A stretch of DNA of 64,000 nucleotides from Anodontia alba (taxonomy: Eukaryota > Mollusca > Bivalvia > Lucinida > Lucinidae). Below, piece by piece: positions 49,601-58,600 of this stretch (positions are counted from its first letter, which is position 1; every line of letters starts with the position of its first letter). The position numbers were made by a program, and so were the translations under genes. A model generated the notes under the pieces. That model saw only the letters and a list, made by a program, of their open reading frames with translations. It did not search any database and had not been told where the DNA came from. The stretch spans positions 969,501 to 1,033,500 of the forward strand of contig OZ024828.1 in assembly GCA_964016985.1 (NCBI GenBank), written 5' to 3'.

Positions 49601-52600
49601 AACGACGCTGTTAGCTTTGAACAACTGGGCCCAGGTGTCCAAGTGGTCAGTACTTCTGACTTATCACAAGATCTTGGATTTGAATCCACCTGGAGGTGTA
49701 AATCAGCTCATGACAGTACGGTACTTCATTGCACAGAGCTTTTTCATTATCATCCTTCCATCATTTCAGTATGACTTAAATGATGTTGAAAGGGATGTAA
49801 AACACCAAATCATCGTCATCATTACAGCCAAACCTTACAAAGACAGGGCAGATTTTATTCTATTTTTTAACCCACATACTGATATTTTTCTTATTTGACT
49901 GTGAAAATGTGTGTTATGGTAACTCATTGGAAATGCCTCGCCAAGACAATTCACATGGGTACAGACATGATATGAACCCATCAAGTGAGTCATGTGGAAA
50001 CAGTGAATGCCCAGATCAGACTGCACAGATGCGCAGTCTGATCAGGGCCTTCACTGTCCACTCACAGAATCATTGTATACTACAGAATGTAATGTCCCAG
50101 ATGATAGTTTAGACATGCGCTGGATGGTCTAAATCTGGGCATTTTGCACATGTTTGAAGGCGCTGTTTTGCATGAGGTGGCCCATATGTTGTCCGTTAGA
50201 AATAAGACAATTCATTTATATGGAATTGTTACTTATCCAGAGAACCACATCACAGTATTAATGTATGATCTATTATTATTATGCTTTGGTGGGAGACAAG
50301 TTCATATAAGTTGCAAGGCTTTTTTTGAATTCTATTTGTATATTAATGTTTACGATTATATGTCACTATTCAGGTATGTAAATGATGATATATAAATAAA
50401 GTATGTTTAAACTAAAGAGAACTGTCCATGTCCCCAGACTGGACATAAGTGCAGTCTGGTCTGGAATTTCACAGTTTACACATACCTGTAGACAGATTAA
50501 CTTAAGACATGGCTTGAACTCATATCTAAACTGGGCTGTCTAGCCAAATTTACAAGACAAATTGAAGATATTTTTCTTATTTTCCCACAAAATAGGATTC
50601 AGTATTCCATGCAAACATTTGCATGAAATGTTGAATCCTATTTTCTGAGAAAAAATAAGAAAAACATTTTTTTTTTTAAATTGTCGTCTGCTGAAATTTT
50701 TATCCAGCATGCTAAGCATTAAATTGTTGTCTGCTGAAATTGCAGTCCAGCAGTCTACACATTAAGAAGATTTGTCTAATTATAAACTCGCATAGTATTG
50801 TCTGCGCAAATAGTTTGAATAACATTAGAATATGAAAATTAAAATGAATTTCTTGCTGTCTGCAGACAAAGCAAGAAATTCATTTAAATTTTCATATTCT
50901 CATCACGAAAACATGCCTATATAATTTTGACCCCCTTAAACCCCACTTTTATATAGTAAAACTGGGGTTTACAGGGGTATACATTATTTTTCTTATTTCT
51001 GCTCAAAACATAAATTGTGAGTACTCATTAGAACGGCCTCATCGAGGTGGTCTACCGAGTACCCACAATCTATGTTTTGATCAGAAATATGTAAAATATA
51101 GGATTTTTTTATCTGAAAATTTTCATTTTTTGATGGTAAAATTTTCAGTATATTTGATTAGGCTTGTTTTCGTAATGTAATGTTTGTTTTCTTGCCAGGA
51201 CCAACCACTTAGAAGATCACATTGTTGAGAGGACAGCGCTACCAGACCATCTAATAAGAAGTGTCTCAGGACAGGTAGCATTCGAAGAACAACAACCAAG
51301 GGTACGTTTTAACTGTTTCTCTGTTAGAGCAGTTTCTCTTGTTGTCAAATACTTTATAAATGTTAAAAGAGTCCTGATTAATTTTCTAAATTGTTTGTTT
51401 GCTTTGAGGTTTTACTGCCCAGTCAACCCAATGGGGTCATGTCAAGTGCGGTCAGTTTACCTAACCACACATTTACTGGGCAGGCTTAGTCCTCTAAGCG
51501 GTTAACCAGTATTGTGCACATTCTTTTGCCAGAAACTGACAACTGCCCTTCTTGAATCAGCGGAAGGGAGAGAATGACCATAGAAAATATTTCATGATCA
51601 ATCTCCACGAAAGAATGTTGCCGACCTCGGCGGGGGTTGAACCCGCGACCTCCTGGTCTCCAGTCGGACGGCGCATCCAACTGAGCCACCAAGGCCGGCA
51701 ATTTTCTAAATAGTAAAATTAAGAATGGGGGAATTGTAGTTCAGTTGGTAATAAGGCTATTTATTTGAAATATTCTCAAGTATAGACCCTTTGGAAATTC
51801 AGAATAATCAGACAAGATTTGATTGAGTCTGTTCATGAGGAATAATGAAAAATGCAATATCCTTCATGCCCCACTGCAGCTTTGTGTGGAATTCTGTTTT
51901 CATGACGGTAAATGTCCTATAATTTTAAACATTTTATTCCATACCTTTTTTGCCTGAATTTTGCTTTTTATGAAGTTGTTTCTTAAACAAGTTACTGGAA
52001 TGGCAAAAGGTGTGGACCCTGATCAGACTGCTCCTTGACTGCCTCAGGAGCAGTCTGATCTGGGTCTGCATTATTTGCATATGCCATTTGGTCAGGAACT
52101 TTAGTGTACCAAATTTTAGGATATTTACTGTTTCTGTTAATGCATGAGATGGACAGTCCCAAAGATCAGGCCCCGAGGTCAAGCTGAGCATGAAATTTAT
52201 TTTGCTTATAAATCTTAAAATACTGACAAGTTTTTAAAACTTCTTTCATGCTCAACTCAGCTGAACATGCTTAGCTGAGTTGATTTTGTTTGTGTTGAGG
52301 TTTTACGGCCCAGTCAACCCAATGGGGTCATGTCGAGCGCAGTCAGTTTACCTAACCACACGTTTACTGGGCAGGCTTAGTCCTCTAAGTGGTTAACCAG
52401 TATTGTGCACATTCTTTCACCATTATCATGAAAAAGGTTTAAGTGTATGTATTTTTATGACCAAGCAAAATTTCATGCTTAGTGGGTTGAGCATGAAAAT
52501 AGTTTTATAATCTCGGGGCCTTAAGAAAGAAATAATAATATCAGCGCTCTGTGAGGGTGTTAGGGTGTGGCGAAAGTGTCATGTATCTTGTCACCGGGAT

Positions 52601-55600
52601 GTCCAACTAAAATTGGCTTACAGTTGGGCAAGGCCTGCAATCCTTGTAGCAGGAAAGTGTAGAGAGGGATTGTTTTATTTCTTCTGTTTCTTTACTTTCA
52701 TTCCTGTTCTCTTTCTTCCCTATCCCTCTCTTTTATCTCCTCTACTATCTCTTCTATCTCTTTTCTTCCTTTCTCTGGGAGACAACACAAAATGACACAC
52801 AAGGGTTGACATGTCATTAAACCCCAGCACAATCAAAGTATCAAAGACATTTATAAATAACTAGAAATGTGTCCACAGTACACGGATGTCCTCTCTGTGG
52901 GGTATCTGACTATAAAACTGCAAAATTCTACCTGGTACAAATGCCTTAACCTGAGTCTAACAGGATCACGTACGTATGTACGGAGACACATTCATACAGA
53001 AGGACGTACATTCGTATGCATGTACGCACATACCCACGTACACATGTATGGAAAACCAAAAAACTAAATTGCCCCCGGCATCATCTGATGCGGGGGCATA
53101 ACAAGTTCTATTCAAAGTTTTAAGCAGGTCTTTAGTACGTTTTTTTTTCTGCTATTTTTAAAGACTTGCACTCTTGCCACTTGGCTGAACAGTTCAGTTT
53201 AGTTTTCTGCTATTAACCCTTGTCTTGCTGAAATCAGATATGCTCTGCCTTTGAAAACAGTGTAGATCCAGATCATTTAGCTTCTTCAGAAGCCAACTGA
53301 TGTGGATCTGCAGTTGACTTTGTATGGATCAAGTAGTCTGATTGGCTAAAAATTAGAAGTGGGCATGGCATCTTAATTATAATATAGGTCAAGTTCGATT
53401 TAGGGTAAAATCCACCAATTATTTTTGGAGTTACGGCCCTTTTTCAATGTTGATAAATAGTTGAAAAATGGTTTCCGTTCGATATCTTTTGAAAAGATTA
53501 GTGTATTGGATTCAAATTTTATACACAGGTATATAATCATAAAATATAGGTCAAGTTTGATTTAGGGTAAAATCCACCAATTATTTTGGGAGTTATGGCC
53601 CTTTTTCAACTTTGAAAAATGGTTTTTATTCCATAACTTTGGAAAAGGTTAGTGAATTGGATTCATATTTTATACACAAGCATATAATTATAAAATATAG
53701 GTCAAGTTTGATTTAGGGTAAAATCCATCAATTATTTTTGGAGTTACGGCCCTTTTTCAACGTTGAAAAATAGTTTCAGTTTGATATCTTTTGAAAACAT
53801 TAGTGTATTGAATTCATATTTAAACACATAGGTATATAATCATAAAATAGAGGTCAAGTTCCAATTGGGGTAAAATCAATCCATTATTATGGGAGTTATG
53901 GCTCTTTTTCACCTTCAAAAGATGTTTTCCTTCCGATATTTTTTTTTAAAAAAGATTGATTTGTGTATTGGATTAATATTTTATACACAGGTATGTAATC
54001 ATAAAATATGGTCAGGTTCAATTTAGGGTAAAATCTGCCAATTATTATGAGAGTTATGGCCCTTTTTTCAACTTCATTTTTTTCAAAATGCCTGTGTGTG
54101 GGTGAGGATGGCCCTGGGCGGGAGCATCTGTGTCATACTGACACATTTCTAGTTAATTCAGCATGGCAAGGCTTAAGATTTCCAATCTTACTAAGGCAAT
54201 TTCCATTACATATTTTATGCTTAACGATGGAAAAAGGTCCATATGCCATAAATAAAGAGACTTTAGATCAATAAACAAACAAAAAGCAAAACAAAAAAAA
54301 AATTAAAAACAAATAAACAAATCAAAACAAAACAAGCATCATCTTTTCTAGAGCTGAAAAGAAAAGAAATCTAAACAAAACAACAGAAACAGCAACATTT
54401 TGTATAGAAATATCAGACTGTGTAGTTTAAGAATGCTGATTGCTGAATGAAATCTTTCTCTAGGCATTACAGAGAGATTGGCATTTAACTGCATTTCCTA
54501 TTCTAATTTCAGGTTTGGCCAATCAACCATTTCCCTGACAGTGAAATCAACACGGCCTCCCAGAGACTGGTAGCCCAGCATGCTTCAGCTTTCCCATCAG
54601 AGAGGTTACTGATGCAGGTAACCAGCACATGAGATCTGTTTGTTTACTGTATATACCCTTAGCATTCAGACCCAGGCCTGAGCAAACAGTGTAGACCCAG
54701 ATAAGATGCTGCCAAAGGCAGCATCTGATCTGGGTCTACACTGTTTGCTTCTCATTAGCAGGCTTTTAGACACATCTCCAAGTAGTAAAATGGACTTATT
54801 CAACTGTCACTGTTTTTAGCCTACTGTGTTTCCCATTATGATTAGTTGCAAAACCATTTGCCGTAACTACCTGTGCACAAACAGTTTTATTCGAGTAGTT
54901 TAAAAAATCAAATATTTTCTCTTTTTCTCATAGTAAAAATGAATGCAATTTATGCAGAAACCTGTAGGGTAGGTAACTTGGAGGCAAATTTTCAGCAGGT
55001 TCTGCTTGTTCAATTTTTCTGAAATTTTCACAGTGTTGTTGTTAAACATCAGTAATTGAAATTCAGCAAAGAAAAGTAAAAAATACTTTCTGAGACAAAA
55101 ATTTCAAAAATCTTTTTACTATAAAAATTGCATAGGCCAGACCAAGTTTTGGCCGTAAATTTAATTTTTGGGTAAATATTTGAGAACAAAACACAGAAAC
55201 AGAAACAGAAAAGACAAATGATAAGATATGGTCAATCAGAACAAAACATTTTCATTTAAAATAAAAAGCTCAGCAAAAAAGACCATCTTTCCTAGTGATT
55301 TCGAAAGGACAGTAAGTACATGTATTCAGACTCAGGCCTGAGCAAACAGTGTAGACCCTGATCAGATCCTGCCTTTGGCAACATCTGATCTGGGTCTACA
55401 CTGTTTACCACTCATTAGCTGGCTTTTAGACACATCACCAGGTAGTAAATGGACATTCAACTTTCACTGCATTTACCTTAAGTATTCAGAGCAAACAGTG
55501 TAGACCTAAAGCAATTTCTGATCAGGGTTTATCATGTTTTCCACTCCTCCAGCAGTTTTCCTTACACATCAATAGTTTGTAAGATCAACGTTTAAAGTTT

Positions 55601-58600
55601 AGAACAAGTATGGTGAGTAGTTAAGGTACTTCATTGAGGTCATTATGGTAAAATAGCTACATAAGACATTTAAGTTACTACTATCTAGTTGTTAACAGAA
55701 TCTGTGTAGCAATATCTAGGGTAGATGGAGCTCTCAAGCCCTGGTCGGCAAACCATCTAGGAGTTGGCAACTTCAAACAAAAACCTGCATACCTGGATTT
55801 GCCTGTTCCAGTTATGTAAAGTCTGCTTCGGCAGCTGGGGCGGAGGAAATCATTACTATGATTCAACGGCCCAAACGGCGATGCAGCAGCATGTTGTGGA
55901 GCATGGAGGGCATGACAAGGCACAAAAGAAGTCATGGTCATCCACTGCATCCGGGCTTAGCTCCAGATGTCCTGACACTGTCTTGCCTCTGGATCTAGCT
56001 AGGTCAGGATGAGAGAGTGAGGTTGACTCTGCGCACCTCTCCCTCACTATAATACAATTCACAGTGCATATCATCTTAATGAGCAACACACATTCACACC
56101 AAGCACATATATGCAAATACAGAAGTCCTGAAAAGGGCAGGGATGCAGAGTATACATACTCTTCTGAAACTGGCACAGTTAAGATGGACAGGCCATGTTA
56201 CCAGAATGCCTGATGAACGTTTGCCAAAGAAAATCCTCTATGGAGAACTTCAAGTAGGAAAACGCTCCCATGGTGGTCAGAAGAAGCGATACAAGGACAC
56301 CCTCAAAGTCTCCCTTAAAGACTTCAACATACCAACAGAGTCATGGGAACAGATTGCACAAGATCGTACAAAGTGGCGAGGCCTCATAAAAAGGGGAGCT
56401 GGTGAATACGAAGCAAAAAGAATCAGCGAAGCCAAGCAGAAACATGCACAGCGGAAAGCCAGAGCTAAGGCATCACCAACAGAGCTTTCTTCCTCAGACC
56501 TCTCTTGTTCTATCTGCAACAGACAGTTTAGAGCTAAGATTGCTCTCATCAGCAATCTTAGAACACACAAATAATAACACATCACACAGTTGATTAGGAT
56601 TGGTCATTGTCAGTAATGACAGACGAACAAGAAAAAATGGTAAAAGGGATTTATTTGTCCAACAGAATCAAAACAACTGGGCCGAGTTGTTCAAAGCTAA
56701 GGATGTCGTTAGTTAATGATTCGTTAAAATTTACATCGAGTGATACGCAAATATGCTGAAATTTTTTGCTGAAAAAATGTGAGTAGCTTTTGCAGTGCAA
56801 AAGCTACTCACATTTTTTCAGCAAAAAATATCAGAATATTGTGTATTGAATCCGCTAGAACAGTTAACGAAATCACCCTTAACGAGCTCGTTAAGCTAAC
56901 GACGCTTTGAACAACTGGGCCCTGAACAGCAACATGATCACTGTTGCTGCTTTTCATTAACAAAAAAAAAAAAAAAAAAAATGACAACAACAAAAATTTG
57001 ACAAAAAGCAAAAGTGGATCCTTTGTACAGTTAGCTACATGATCAGTGCTAAACAATTGAGCCAGGTGTGACCATGGAAAACTAAGATCAGCCCCCTATT
57101 ACACATCTATTCAGGAAATTAATTTAGGAAAAAAGGGATTTGAACTGTGGGGAAAATTTACCGTATTCGACCTAATCACCGCACTGTGCGCCTAGGTTTT
57201 TCAAAATAACTGGGAAAACTTGTGGTAAAATATATATCTGCCTCCCAAGGTAACATCTCAAAAAATAAGGATCAGCAAAGAACCTATTTGATGATGTTTA
57301 TCCATTATTTCTGATTTTCTTTATAATAGCATATGTTGTGTGTACTCATTTGAATTGCATCGACAAGTCGATGCAATTCAAATGGGTACCCACAATATAT
57401 GCCTTTATAAAGAAGTAGACAAAATTGCACTGACTGTAATCTGAAGACTACGGAATTGCTTGACTGTGGGCTTATAGGGGTATGTGCGGTAATTAGGTCG
57501 AATATGGTATATTCAGAAATATTGATACATCTTCAAGGGAAATAACTCGGACAGAGAATTTTTAATTTGCTTTTCTTTGCATGGGAGCTACTCTTGAAGG
57601 AAAGAATTTGTTCCTTCTGGGATGAAAATTCTTTTCTTAAGAGAAGTGCTCATTTTTAAAAGGTTTCAGATAGTATGGAGGCAACTTCCTGTATGCTTAA
57701 ATTGTCTCCCTTTGCATAATGAGGGCAAATTTTTTCAGATGTATTCCTTCTCATAATGCTTAGCATGCTAGGTAGAAAATTCAGCTGACAATATTTTGAA
57801 ATATTTTTCTTTAATTTTGCCAGAAAACAGGATTTGACATTTCATGCAATTTGAAATGTCAAATCCTATTTTCTGGCAAAATTAAGAAAAATGTCATCAA
57901 TTTGTCACCTGCTGAATTTGCCCAGAGAGGGGTAAAGGATAAGTAAAGAGGTTGTAAAGAAATGATGGTGGAAAAATAGCGCTACATAAGGCATGTTTCT
58001 CAACATTGATATTTTTCTTATTTCTGCATGAAAACATATGCTGTTGGTAGTTGTTAGTAGCACCTCGCCAAGGCACTTCTAATGAGTACTTACAACATAC
58101 CGTATTCGACCTAATTACCGCACTGTGCGCTTAGGTTTTTCAAAATTACTGGGAACACTCAGTTGTGGTAAAATATGTATCTACCTACTAAGGATACACT
58201 ATAAAAAAGATCAGAAGACTTTTGATTATAATTAGGCAGTTTTTTTTTCTGATTTTCTTTATAAAGACATGTTGTGGATACTCATTTGAATTGCATCGAC
58301 AAGTTGATGCAATTCAAATGAGTACCCACAACATATGTCTTTGTGAAGAAGTAGACCAAAAGTACACTGGCTGTAATGAAGACTACAGAAACTTCTTGAC
58401 TGTGCCCTTATAGGGGTATGTGCGGTAATTAGATCGAATATGGTATATTTTCATGCAGAAATAAGAAAAATATGATCTGGATAACCCAGCTTATCTAGAG
58501 CTATGTGGAAATGGATTGTTTTTGTTTTCTTGCAGAGACATAGAGTAAGAATTATCCCAGTCACACAAGCTTTGTACAAGTGGAAGAATGAGGACTTCGA

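Noticed and set aside
56277..56585. Minus-strand 102-codon open frame, with a similar one at 32971-33279
   Set aside because: Both are antisense shadows of the same LINE C-terminal region.
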